From: JBFFMO01 sp037968515
GTDB lineage: Bacteria > Myxococcota_A > Bradymonadia > Bradymonadales > Bradymonadaceae
Direction: 5' to 3'
Length of the DNA: 10,719 nucleotides
Assembly: GCA_037968515.1 (NCBI GenBank)
Contig: JBBKVQ010000444.1
Location: 1 to 10,719, forward strand
This document shows positions 1 to 6,869 of the stretch, in pieces. Numbering within the stretch: the stretch's first letter is position 1; the number at the start of each line of letters is the position of its first letter. Position numbers and translations under genes: made by a program. Under the pieces are notes generated by a model. It was given only the letters and a program-made list of their open reading frames with translations, did not search any database and had not been told where the DNA came from.

Positions 1-2
1 TG

Positions 3-2441
3 ATGTCGTTGGAAGACTCGCATAAATCGAGCCGCGAAGCCGATCATTGGGAATTGGTGAATCGTCGATATCGGACCGAGACCGTCGTGGGTGGTGGTTT
101 TGGGCTGTTCGGCTTGCGACACGTACCGATTGAGGGGCGCGAGGAGATTCGCGACAAATTGTGGCATCAGCTCACTGCCTCGCGATCCGAGCTACGCGTG
201 TCAATCCTTCGCGGGGAGGTCGGCCTTGGGAAATCCCGGCTTGCCGAGTGGATTCACCACCTTGGCCGTGAAGTCGGGGCCATCTATTCGTTCAAAGTCA
301 GTGTGGGTGCCGAGTTCGGCGTCACGGGTGGGCTGGTAGGTTTGGTGAACGGGTTCTTCCGGTCACACGGAATGGTCGGGGTTGGTCTGCAAGGACGAAT
401 CGAAGAGTGGCTTAGCGAACGCGGCATCGAGGACTTCGACGCGCGCCTTCTGGCGGATTTTGCGGACATGGGGTCAGACGGTGGACACGCCCCGGCGGAA
501 CAAGTGTTTGCCTCGATTCTTGCGCTGTTGCGGATCATCGGGGACGACCGACCTGTGCAAATTTGGTTCGATGACTTGGATCGCGGCGAGATCGAACAGC
601 GATTTGTGGAGTGGTTGATTGAAGAAGAAACGCCGCTGCCAGTACATATCGTCGCCACCGGGATTTCATCGTTCGAATCGTGTGAGTGGATTTCCGCCCA
701 AGCGTGCTGGGTAGCAGACGTTGCCCCGCTGACGGACGCAGCCATCGAGCAGATCCTGCAAAAACACGTTCATTTGCCTCCGAGTGTAAGCGGTCGCGTG
801 ATCGACTACGCGGCGGGGTCGCCTCTTTTTGCGTTGCAATTGCTGGATGACTGGATGGATCGCGGTCTGATCCAACACGATTCGGGGCGAGCCGTGATTG
901 TGGTTAGCGATGACATGTTGCCGCACGATATCGAGGTTTTATGGCGTCGTCGGATACAAAAATGTGCGTCGGGTACCTCGTCCGAGGCCGACGCGCTGCT
1001 GAATCTAGAGGTCGCTTCGTTAATCGGTGAGGTCGTGGAAACCCGGATTCTGGAAGCAATCTGTGAGGAGCTCGGCGTTCCGTACATCGGGAATCTCCGA
1101 GAGTCCTTGATCGAATCTCGACTTGCGACCGCGACCGATACCGGCTTTTCGTTCGGGCACCGACTGCTGCGCGAGAGCCTACTTTTAGCTGCGCGATCTC
1201 GGTCCAATTATGCCGAGATGCATGGCGCGTGTGCGCGGGTTGTCGGTCGATACTATCAGGCAGGTCACCCACAGATTGCGCTGAGAATTGCGGACCACTT
1301 AAGCCGAGCCGGCCAGTGGCATGCTGCGCTGGTGGCTGTAAAACATGCGGCGGCTCAAAGCCGGCTGAGTTTCGACGTTCGAGCGGTGCGAATGTGTGCC
1401 GACACGTGGGAGCGATGCCTGGATGGGATGGGCGTGGCCGCCGATAACCCACAACGAGTCGATTTGTGGACGATGCGTAGCTACACATTCTTGCTTGATG
1501 CGGCGCCGGAAAATCGTGAGCGAGGATTCAAGTTGTTGCGTCAGGCCGAGGCCCTGCTCGAGAGTGACTCGAGGCCAAGTCGGCGGGCTCGATATGCTGC
1601 TCGGGCCGGAACCGCGGCACTTTACGGCTACAAACCATTAGAGTCCGCCATCGCATTACTTCGAGACGTCTTGTTGGATTCATCGCTTGATGTCGCGGTC
1701 ATTTATGAATGTGAAATTGCAGCGGCCCGAGTCTGCAGTGCCCTTGGGGCTACACCCGAGATGCTCCAGCACGCCGGGGTGGCATGGGGCGTGTCCGAAA
1801 CGCCGCTTGAAACCATGCAGGCCTTGCAAGTCCTTGCACGTGGGCACCTAGAACTTGGTGATACCAAGTCGGCGATGGAGGCGATCGAGCAGGCCACCAG
1901 CATTGCAGGCCGTCTAAACCTCGTGGTTGCGCAGGCTAGGTGCTTGGAAACTTCGGCTTTTGTCGCCGATGCCGAAGAGGATTTTGAGCGTGCCGCCAAC
2001 CATCATCGCCAAGCCTGCAAGCTCTTTGAATTGGCCGCTCCCCGTACAAGTTACCCCTACGTTCAACGCGAGTATCTAGGACGCGCTTTGCTCGCAAATG
2101 GCGACTATGAACAGGCGTATATTCAACTTCTGCTGGTTCGGAAGGCATATAAGCTTGGCAAGGCGAGCTTCCATACGAGTTTCCACGAAGCCCTCGTGGC
2201 AGCGTGTCTTGGCGTGGGGCGAATTTCTGAAGCAAAACAATGGCTTGGGCCAGCGTGTGATTTCGAAGGAACTCGGACTCACGAATTGCATTGGCGCGCG
2301 CTAGCAATTGGCTCAACATTGGCCAAGCGGACATCGAACCCAGAGATCGAGGAGCCACTCAGAGCTGCTCTGGTGGGGCTGATAGGCGAAGAACCGGCTC
2401 AGCTACTTTTGCAAAAAGTTGAACATCGGATGTTGAATTGA
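3..2441 (+). CDS. AAA/STAND-type ATPase with TPR-like C-terminus, probable C-terminal part of a Ser/Thr kinase fusion (5' end at window edge)
   Basis: Predicted cytoplasmic signalling ATPase, 812 residues visible. Residues 35-60 (GLFGLRHVPIEGREEIRD) form the linker that usually precedes the P-loop in myxobacterial-type kinase-AAA proteins. A Walker A motif GEVGLGKS lies at 71-78 and a Walker B-like IWFDDLD at 187-193. SPLFALQLL at 273-281 resembles the end of AAA_16/STAND modules. From about 400 onward the protein is helical, with TPR-like stretches such as GHLELGDTKSAMEAIEQA and GDYEQAYIQLL. In related proteins an N-terminal kinase domain phosphorylates Ser/Thr and the ATPase/TPR part acts as a signal or protein-binding module. 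No kinase domain is visible here. The ATG at 3 overlaps a TGA at 1-3 in another frame, so it could be a true coupled start, but the reading frame is open to the window edge and the gene may well begin upstream. Its stop overlaps the TTG start of the CDF gene. Confidence 0.8.
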   Translation: MSLEDSHKSSREADHWELVNRRYRTETVVGGGFGLFGLRHVPIEGREEIRDKLWHQLTASRSELRVSILRGEVGLGKSRLAEWIHHLGREVGAIYSFKVSVGAEFGVTGGLVGLVNGFFRSHGMVGVGLQGRIEEWLSERGIEDFDARLLADFADMGSDGGHAPAEQVFASILALLRIIGDDRPVQIWFDDLDRGEIEQRFVEWLIEEETPLPVHIVATGISSFESCEWISAQACWVADVAPLTDAAIEQILQKHVHLPPSVSGRVIDYAAGSPLFALQLLDDWMDRGLIQHDSGRAVIVVSDDMLPHDIEVLWRRRIQKCASGTSSEADALLNLEVASLIGEVVETRILEAICEELGVPYIGNLRESLIESRLATATDTGFSFGHRLLRESLLLAARSRSNYAEMHGACARVVGRYYQAGHPQIALRIADHLSRAGQWHAALVAVKHAAAQSRLSFDVRAVRMCADTWERCLDGMGVAADNPQRVDLWTMRSYTFLLDAAPENRERGFKLLRQAEALLESDSRPSRRARYAARAGTAALYGYKPLESAIALLRDVLLDSSLDVAVIYECEIAAARVCSALGATPEMLQHAGVAWGVSETPLETMQALQVLARGHLELGDTKSAMEAIEQATSIAGRLNLVVAQARCLETSAFVADAEEDFERAANHHRQACKLFELAAPRTSYPYVQREYLGRALLANGDYEQAYIQLLLVRKAYKLGKASFHTSFHEALVAACLGVGRISEAKQWLGPACDFEGTRTHELHWRALAIGSTLAKRTSNPEIEEPLRAALVGLIGEEPAQLLLQKVEHRMLN

Positions 2442-3445
2442 GCGCCGAACACTTGGATGGAAAAGCCGCGATAGGGTGGGCTCTGTTTGCCGTCGCCGCG
2501 AGTGTGACTCTGGTCGCGGTGAAGGTCAGCGCCTTCGCCCTGACGGGGTCATCGGCGATTTTGTCCGATGCGTTGGAATCACTGATCAATATCGTGACAA
2601 GCGGGCTCGCACTCTACGCTGTCTGGCTTAGTTCTCAGCCACGAGACCTAGAACACCCCTACGGACACGGTAAAATTGAGTATCTGAGTGCAGGGATCGA
2701 AGGACTTCTGGTGGCCGTTGCCGGAGTCGCTATCCTTGTTCTGTCCGCATATCGCCTAGCCAATCCGCCCGAACTACATGCCTTGGAGCTTGGTGGCGGA
2801 CTGATCGTACTGGCCGCCATAATTTCTTTGGCCTCTGGCATGGCGTTAATCAAAGCCGGCAAACGTCTTTCTTCGCCGAGCCTTGAAGCCGATGGGATTC
2901 ATCTGCGATCAGATGCCGTGACCAGTATCGGCGCATTGGTCGGGATTGGGCTGGTCATGTTGACCGGTGAAGTCATGCTGGACGCGCTTGTGGCGATGTT
3001 GTTGTCGATTTGGTTGATGGTCGACGGCGGGCGAGTCGTGCGTCGTGCGATCGGCGGCATTTTGGATGAAGCCAATCCCGAGTTGCTCGACCAGCTCGGC
3101 GCCATTTTAGAAGCAGTTCGTGAGCCCGGATGGTCATCCCCACATCACGCAAAAGTTCATCGGCTTGGCTCAACGATTCACGTCGATTTGCATATGGTTT
3201 TCCCACGCTACTGGTCGCTGCAGACGACCCACGACGCCACCGTGAAGATGGAAGACGCGGTCCGCGCAAATTTTGGTAAGCGCACTGAACTCATGGTGCA
3301 CATGGAGGCCTGCCGTCCCGATGGCTGTTCGGAATGCGATATGGCCGAGTGCCCGGTCCGGGAATCTGAGTTTATCAGTCGCCCACCTTGGAAAGCTGAC
3401 TTCATCCGAAAAACCCGAAGGCACGACAAAGAAATTCATGAATGA
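2438..3445 (+). CDS. Cation diffusion facilitator (CDF) family metal transporter with Cys-rich C-terminal tail
   Basis: Inner-membrane divalent metal/proton antiporter of 335 residues, probably exporting Zn, Fe, Mn or similar ions. About six membrane segments are visible (roughly 15-37, 39-63, 86-106, 117-138, 160-178, 181-198). The metal site is suggested by SDALES (Asp44, Glu47) in TM2 and by HLRSD (His155, Asp159) at TM5. The family signature HPYGHGKIEYLSA lies at 73-85. The cytoplasmic dimerisation domain follows, with HHAKVHRLGSTIHVDLHMVF at 236-255. The tail adds Cys292, Cys297, Cys300 and Cys305, a CDF variant with a potential extra metal site; as far as I recall it occurs in some other phyla too. 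The start is TTG at 2438, overlapping the upstream TGA (TTGA). There is no convincing Shine-Dalgarno, which suggests translational coupling. No nearer ATG gives an intact TM1 with the usual leader. Metal specificity cannot be read from the sequence. Confidence 0.93.
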   Translation: MSAEHLDGKAAIGWALFAVAASVTLVAVKVSAFALTGSSAILSDALESLINIVTSGLALYAVWLSSQPRDLEHPYGHGKIEYLSAGIEGLLVAVAGVAILVLSAYRLANPPELHALELGGGLIVLAAIISLASGMALIKAGKRLSSPSLEADGIHLRSDAVTSIGALVGIGLVMLTGEVMLDALVAMLLSIWLMVDGGRVVRRAIGGILDEANPELLDQLGAILEAVREPGWSSPHHAKVHRLGSTIHVDLHMVFPRYWSLQTTHDATVKMEDAVRANFGKRTELMVHMEACRPDGCSECDMAECPVRESEFISRPPWKADFIRKTRRHDKEIHE

Positions 3446-3476
3446 GGCGCTTCGGCTTGTGATATGCAGCTAGAAA

Positions 3477-3501
3477 TCTGGTTTTCTTGTGTAAAGCCAG
3501 A
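3477..3501. other. Hairpin in the 5' leader of the rhodanese gene
   Basis: In the 76-nt gap between the CDF and rhodanese genes, TCTGGTTTT (3477-3485) pairs with AAAGCCAGA (3493-3501), giving a 9-bp stem with one G-T wobble and a 7-nt loop. It ends 20 nt before the rhodanese ATG. No T-run follows on the + strand, so it is not a standard intrinsic terminator in that direction; on the - strand only a short TTTCTAG follows. It may be an mRNA stability or processing structure, or chance. Confidence 0.3.
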
Positions 3502-3521
3502 GATTGCCACGAGAAAACATA

Positions 3522-3872
3522 ATGACTGACTACTTTCCGTACCTGATTCCCATCGGCGTGATTCTGCTGCTCTTCATGGCGAAGCGCGCCATGATGGGGG
3601 CCACGATCCAAGGCGAAGAAGCTCGTAAATTAGTCGCTGATGGCGGGTTTTTGGTGGACGTTAGGTCTGCCGCAGAGTTCCAAGCTGGGCATGTTGAGGG
3701 CGCTGCAAATATCCCTTTGGATCAAGTGGCATCCCGCATCAAAGAGTTTCCCACCGACAAAGACATCGTCCTTTATTGCCGTTCCGGTGCTCGCAGCGGA
3801 CAAGCGAAGTCCATCCTAGTCGGCAAGGGCTTCGAAAAAGTCCATAACCTGGGTCCAATGAGTTCATGGTGA
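3522..3872 (+). CDS. Membrane-anchored rhodanese-like domain protein
   Basis: Single-domain rhodanese of 116 residues, a sulfurtransferase-type fold that carries a persulfide on its active-site cysteine. An N-terminal membrane anchor spans about 4-20 (YFPYLIPIGVILLLFMA). The rhodanese domain follows: FLVDVRSAAEF at 43-53, GHVEGAANIPL at 56-66, then the active loop CRSGARS at 86-92 with Cys86 as nucleophile, and the usual NLGPMSSW end. With KR directly after the hydrophobic segment, the domain most likely faces the cytoplasm. The start is ATG 3522, preceded by GAGA at 3511-3514 with 7-nt spacing. An upstream in-frame TTG at 3504 would add six residues (MPRENI) and has no better ribosome site. 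The gene overlaps the patatin start by 7 nt (ATGGTGA). The physiological sulfur donor and acceptor are unknown; the CDF neighbour makes a role in metal or sulfur stress possible but unproven. Confidence 0.9.
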   Translation: MTDYFPYLIPIGVILLLFMAKRAMMGATIQGEEARKLVADGGFLVDVRSAAEFQAGHVEGAANIPLDQVASRIKEFPTDKDIVLYCRSGARSGQAKSILVGKGFEKVHNLGPMSSW

Positions 3873-6262
3873 AACACCTCGCTGTTTTGATTCTCGTGTT
3901 CAGCACTTGGTCCACGTCTGCAAACGCCAAACCCCGCGTATCTGCAGTCGCAGTCCAAGATGCTATCTCGATGGCCTCAACCTTCGTGTATTCGGCCGTT
4001 CTTGATCCGGTGACGCAGACCGTGATTCGCGCACCTGCGCGCGAACTCGGCGTCACAGTGAGCGGCGGTGTTTCGCTTGGTGTTTATCAAGCCGGATTTA
4101 TGTACGTGCTGACCGAGGTCATGAAGCTCGACCATTCAAAGTTACGGCTATTCACCGGTGCGTCGGCCGGCAGTGCTAACGCGCTGATTGGGGCGATTAA
4201 CTCCTGTTTGCCATCCAATCCAGACCCTCGCGAAGACTTGGGGTGGCAAGTCTGGATGGACGTAGGTTACGACGCGCTTTTTGATCCGGCACGGGTTTCA
4301 AGTGTCTCTGTGTTCAATCGCGATGCGCTCATCCTTGCGACCGACAAGGTCGGAGAGCGCTTGAAAGACGGGCTTCGTTCCGATTGTGACGTCGTGATTG
4401 GGATGGCAACCACCCGTGCTGAGGCGCGGATCGTGGACCTGGCGCCTGGTCTGAGCGTGCCGTCCCAAGACGAAAAATTTGTGGTCAGGATTCGCGGCAT
4501 GGGGCTGGGAAAGGCGCCAATCATCGAAAACTACGTGGACCCTCGGTCGAACGTTGAACAGCCGCTGCTGCCGTTTAGAGAACTGCGCACCGACGATGAC
4601 TTTGAGACTGCCAAGCGCAACTTCGACCACGTTGTTGATGTGGTTTTTGCCTCGATGTCGTTTCCTATCGCGTTTGCGCCCAAGCAACTTCAGTTTTGTT
4701 ATACCACTCGCTCACCACCAAACGAGGCGCTGGTTGAGCGTCCAAAATGTGAGACGCCGCAGCGCAGAGAACCGTTTCTTGATGGCGGGGTATACGATAA
4801 CAACCCGCTCAGGTTGGCGCACAGCATCGCTCGTCAGGGGCTGAAGGTGAACGAAACTGGCGAGGTGTTTTGGCGAGATCCGGTATCTCCGCCGGAGCTT
4901 TTCCCACCTTATAACGACCTGCGCTTTTTGTACGTCGACCCAGATACTCAAGCCTATCCAACGGTCGCCGCAGATGTGATCAAGGAAGAAGGCGACGATG
5001 AACTCATCAGCCAGGCCGTCGGTCTTGTGACCGATTTTGTCGAAACTTCGCGCTCACGCGAGCTTTATGAGTTGCTTCGTAGCAATGCAGAACTCGATGG
5101 CCGGATGCGCCTGTCTAAAGTTCACTACCCGACTGTGAGCGAGCACCTCTACGCCTTCATGGGTTTTCTCGAGAAGGACTTTCGGATCTTTGACTTCTAT
5201 TTGGGTATGTACGACGGACTCGTGACGGCCAGAGCTTATACACTCGACGATGCGTATGGATCGTTGGACATGGACCCGGTACTTCGTCCGGGTGGAGAGT
5301 TTGCCGAGTCTTGGAAGCCTTTTGCGTGCATGCTCGGGTGGTTTGAGGCAGGCCACGCCAACTACCGAGAAGCCTGTGCAGGCCCGGAGTTGCGAAATTT
5401 CCGGATTCTTTTGCAGGTTTCACTCGACCGGATTTATTCACAGTGTTCACTGCTGACTCCCAGCGAAATGGGAACGTTCCACCACGAACATTGCGAAGCC
5501 GCGACCCGACGTCGTTCTCCTCCACAGATTCCAGGCGTTCGAGCCGCTGGCGATTCATGGAATCGACTCGATGATGAATCCACGTTCGAATTCACGTTGC
5601 GTTTGCTCACGTACTATCAATTTCAATACAAAGATCTCGGCCTCAGCGCTGCCGATGCTGGCAAAGGAAAGTACCGAATTCGGCGCTCGATTCTGGCGTT
5701 GGTGAAAGCCATTGCGAACGCCCAGACTTCGGCCACGGAACGCACTGCGTTGCTTACGTTTGGGCGGTCAGCCGTCAATGATATCGCTTACGAGTCTCCC
5801 GGTTTTTACGGCTATATTGTGGTCGGTTCGGCGGCCGAAGGCGGGGTTTCTTGGACGCCCTTCGACTGGGATCCGAACTGGTTGCGCTTGAATATGTCGT
5901 TGCAAATGAAGGGGCTCTTTGCCGCTCTGACTCTGGACGGAACGGGGCTTCAAATGACGCCGATGATGGGGCCTGAGTTTGAAATCGGACCCCTGACCAA
6001 TGCCTTGTTTCAGCCCATTATCGGGTTGCGCGGCGGATTTCAGTTCAGCACGGTCGACAATTTCACATTTAGAAAGTGTTCAGAGTCCGCCGCAGGCGGA
6101 GACGAGCGGCGATGCAGCCAAATCATTGCGCAGCCCTATATCGCGTTCACTTTTTTGGAACGAGTCAGGTTGCAGCTGGTCACAGAGGTCTTTGTGAAGT
6201 CGTTCAATTTCGACGACCGCCGGTATAACCTGTTGCTCGGCATCGGCGGGCACTTCTTTTAG
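3866..6262 (+). CDS. Exported patatin-like phospholipase with probable C-terminal outer-membrane beta-barrel
   Basis: Predicted lipid acyl hydrolase of 798 residues. A signal peptide occupies 1-21, ending SANA before Lys22. The patatin core shows the oxyanion loop SGGVSLGVYQAG at 66-77, the nucleophile elbow GASAGS with Ser100, and the catalytic Asp306 in LDGGVYDNNP. All dyad residues are present, so it should be active; Leu stands where many patatins have Arg in the GGGxRG motif. A long helical, charged middle (about 360-640) is unassigned. The last ~150 residues (about 648-798) alternate polar and hydrophobic/aromatic residues and end in GIGGHFF, a terminal Phe typical of outer-membrane barrels. 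This recalls patatin-barrel proteins such as PlpD, but I see no POTRA domain and the barrel would be small. ATG 3866 overlaps the rhodanese stop; GTG 3869 is an alternative start one codon on. Its stop TAG lies inside the head of the first repeat element downstream. Confidence 0.9.
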   Translation: MVKHLAVLILVFSTWSTSANAKPRVSAVAVQDAISMASTFVYSAVLDPVTQTVIRAPARELGVTVSGGVSLGVYQAGFMYVLTEVMKLDHSKLRLFTGASAGSANALIGAINSCLPSNPDPREDLGWQVWMDVGYDALFDPARVSSVSVFNRDALILATDKVGERLKDGLRSDCDVVIGMATTRAEARIVDLAPGLSVPSQDEKFVVRIRGMGLGKAPIIENYVDPRSNVEQPLLPFRELRTDDDFETAKRNFDHVVDVVFASMSFPIAFAPKQLQFCYTTRSPPNEALVERPKCETPQRREPFLDGGVYDNNPLRLAHSIARQGLKVNETGEVFWRDPVSPPELFPPYNDLRFLYVDPDTQAYPTVAADVIKEEGDDELISQAVGLVTDFVETSRSRELYELLRSNAELDGRMRLSKVHYPTVSEHLYAFMGFLEKDFRIFDFYLGMYDGLVTARAYTLDDAYGSLDMDPVLRPGGEFAESWKPFACMLGWFEAGHANYREACAGPELRNFRILLQVSLDRIYSQCSLLTPSEMGTFHHEHCEAATRRRSPPQIPGVRAAGDSWNRLDDESTFEFTLRLLTYYQFQYKDLGLSAADAGKGKYRIRRSILALVKAIANAQTSATERTALLTFGRSAVNDIAYESPGFYGYIVVGSAAEGGVSWTPFDWDPNWLRLNMSLQMKGLFAALTLDGTGLQMTPMMGPEFEIGPLTNALFQPIIGLRGGFQFSTVDNFTFRKCSESAAGGDERRCSQIIAQPYIAFTFLERVRLQLVTEVFVKSFNFDDRRYNLLLGIGGHFF

Positions 6263-6281
6263 TCCGGGGCTTGTATCCCCG
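6258..6281 (+). repeat. Degenerate first element of the REP-like hairpin family
   Basis: TTTAGTCC (6258-6265) resembles the TTTGGTCC head of the units downstream. It is followed by CGGGG (6265-6269) pairing with CCCCG (6277-6281) around a 7-nt loop, and then by the same GCGCTGTG linker as the later units. The patatin stop codon TAG (6260-6262) is part of this head. No T-run follows, so it is not an obvious intrinsic terminator. Membership in the family is an inference from the shared head and linker. Confidence 0.5.
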
Positions 6282-6434
6282 CGCTGTGTTTGGTCCGCGT
6301 GGCTCCAGCCGCGCTGTGTTTGGTCCGCGTGGCTCCAGCCGTGTTGTGTTTGGTCCGCGTGGCTCCAGCCGTGTTGTGTTTGGTCCGCGTGGCTCCAGCC
6401 GCGCTGTGTTTGGTCCGCGTGGCTCCAGCCGCGC
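6281..6434 (+). repeat. Five 30-bp tandem REP-like hairpin units
   Basis: Five exact-length 30-bp units (6281-6310, 6311-6340, 6341-6370, 6371-6400, 6401-6430) plus the first 4 nt of a sixth. Units 1, 2 and 5 begin GCGC and are identical; units 3 and 4 begin GTGT and are otherwise the same. Read across unit borders, each repeat is an 8-nt head TTTGGTCC, a stem GCGTGGC, loop TCCA, and closing strand GCCGCGC or GCCGTGT, with linker TGTG. The complete hairpins are at 6289-6314, 6319-6344, 6349-6374, 6379-6404 and 6409-6434. The two C-to-T variants still pair as G-U in + strand RNA. There are no unique spacers, so this is not a CRISPR. The period is a multiple of three, so both strands stay open as decapeptide-repeat ORFs, which I regard as artefacts. 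Confidence 0.92.
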
Positions 6435-6444
6435 CTGAGATTTG

Positions 6445-6512
6445 GCGCTTGGTGCGCAGGCCCTATGGCCTGCATGCGATTCCCGCGATTATTCAGACAC
6501 ATGCGAGCCATA
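6445..6512 (+). repeat. 68-bp direct repeat, copy 1 (right arm decayed)
   Basis: This 68-bp block is identical base for base to 6586-6653, 141 bp downstream. Its left element has head CTTGGTGC (6448-6455), stem GCAGGCC (6456-6462), loop CTAT and closing strand GGCCTGC (6467-6473). The right arm GCGAGCC (6503-6509) has lost its partner: the next bases read GGAGCTG where copy 2 has GGCTCGC, so the inverted-pair structure is broken here. Confidence 0.92.
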
Positions 6513-6585
6513 AGGAGCTGTTCATCTGACTCGACACGAGAAATGTTGGGAACTGTTTTGGCCTATCTACAATTTCTGTGATTCT

Positions 6586-6669
6586 GCGCTTGGTGCGCAG
6601 GCCCTATGGCCTGCATGCGATTCCCGCGATTATTCAGACACATGCGAGCCATAGGGCTCGCGGACCAAT
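6586..6669. repeat. 68-bp direct repeat copy 2, with an intact inverted pair of hairpins (BIME-like)
   Basis: The direct-repeat part is 6586-6653, and the element continues to 6669. Left element, + orientation: head CTTGGTGC (6589-6596), stem GCAGGCC (6597-6603), loop CTAT, GGCCTGC (6608-6614). Right element, - orientation: stem GCGAGCC (6644-6650), loop ATAG, GGCTCGC (6655-6661), then GGACCAAT (6662-6669), which is the reverse complement of head ATTGGTCC. The two elements therefore face each other across about 29 nt. This layout matches the inverted REP pairs (BIMEs) of other bacteria. No REP-associated tyrosine transposase lies in the window. Confidence 0.85.
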
Positions 6670-6869
6670 CGCAAAAACAAACTCGTCATCGATCCCCATG
6701 CGACGGCCTCCTCCAACCACACTGTGTTCCAAAACAGCCCTTCGTCGTTGACTGCGTATCGAACCATGTGGATCTCGCGATCACAAATTGCTTGGGGTTT
6801 CGGAATGCCACTCAGCAGATCCAAACGAGTAAAGCGGCGCGTCGGACGACGAGGACTTGATCCCGCCAA
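6630..6869 (-). CDS. Doubtful small ORF, possibly a remnant, ending inside the repeat element
   Basis: A 79-codon reverse-strand frame opened by TTG at 6869, with an internal ATG at 6767 that would give 45 residues. Residues 13-66 look protein-like, with mixed polar and hydrophobic content and several Trp (RLDLLSGIPKPQAICDREIH, then NTVWLEEAVAWGSMTS). The last 13 residues (RLVREPYGSHVSE) are encoded by the inverted repeat element, and the TAA lies within it. No Shine-Dalgarno precedes either start, and the frame overlaps the candidate promoter of the next gene. I do not recognise a family. It may be the 3' remnant of a gene interrupted by the repeat, a true small gene, or a chance frame. Confidence 0.25.
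   Translation of the reverse strand: MAGSSPRRPTRRFTRLDLLSGIPKPQAICDREIHMVRYAVNDEGLFWNTVWLEEAVAWGSMTSLFLRLVREPYGSHVSE

Noticed and set aside
3504..3521. Extended TTG start for the rhodanese
   Set aside because: The ATG at 3522 has a GAGA site at good spacing and starts right before the membrane anchor; the extension adds six residues without support.
6265..6281. Intrinsic terminator after the patatin gene
   Set aside because: The CGGGG/CCCCG stem is short with a 7-nt loop and is followed by GCGCTGTG, not a T-run.
6281..6434. CRISPR array
   Set aside because: The 30-bp units are directly abutting with no unique spacers, and no cas gene is nearby.
6080..6511. Reverse ORF with GWSHADQTQ repeats
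   Set aside because: It spans the array and then runs antisense into the patatin barrel codons; this is a repeat artefact and not a gene.
6290..6529. Forward ORF with decapeptide repeats (LVRVAPAALC type)
   Set aside because: It exists only because the 30-bp array has a period divisible by three; the reverse strand is open for the same reason, and no ribosome site or protein-like flank supports it.
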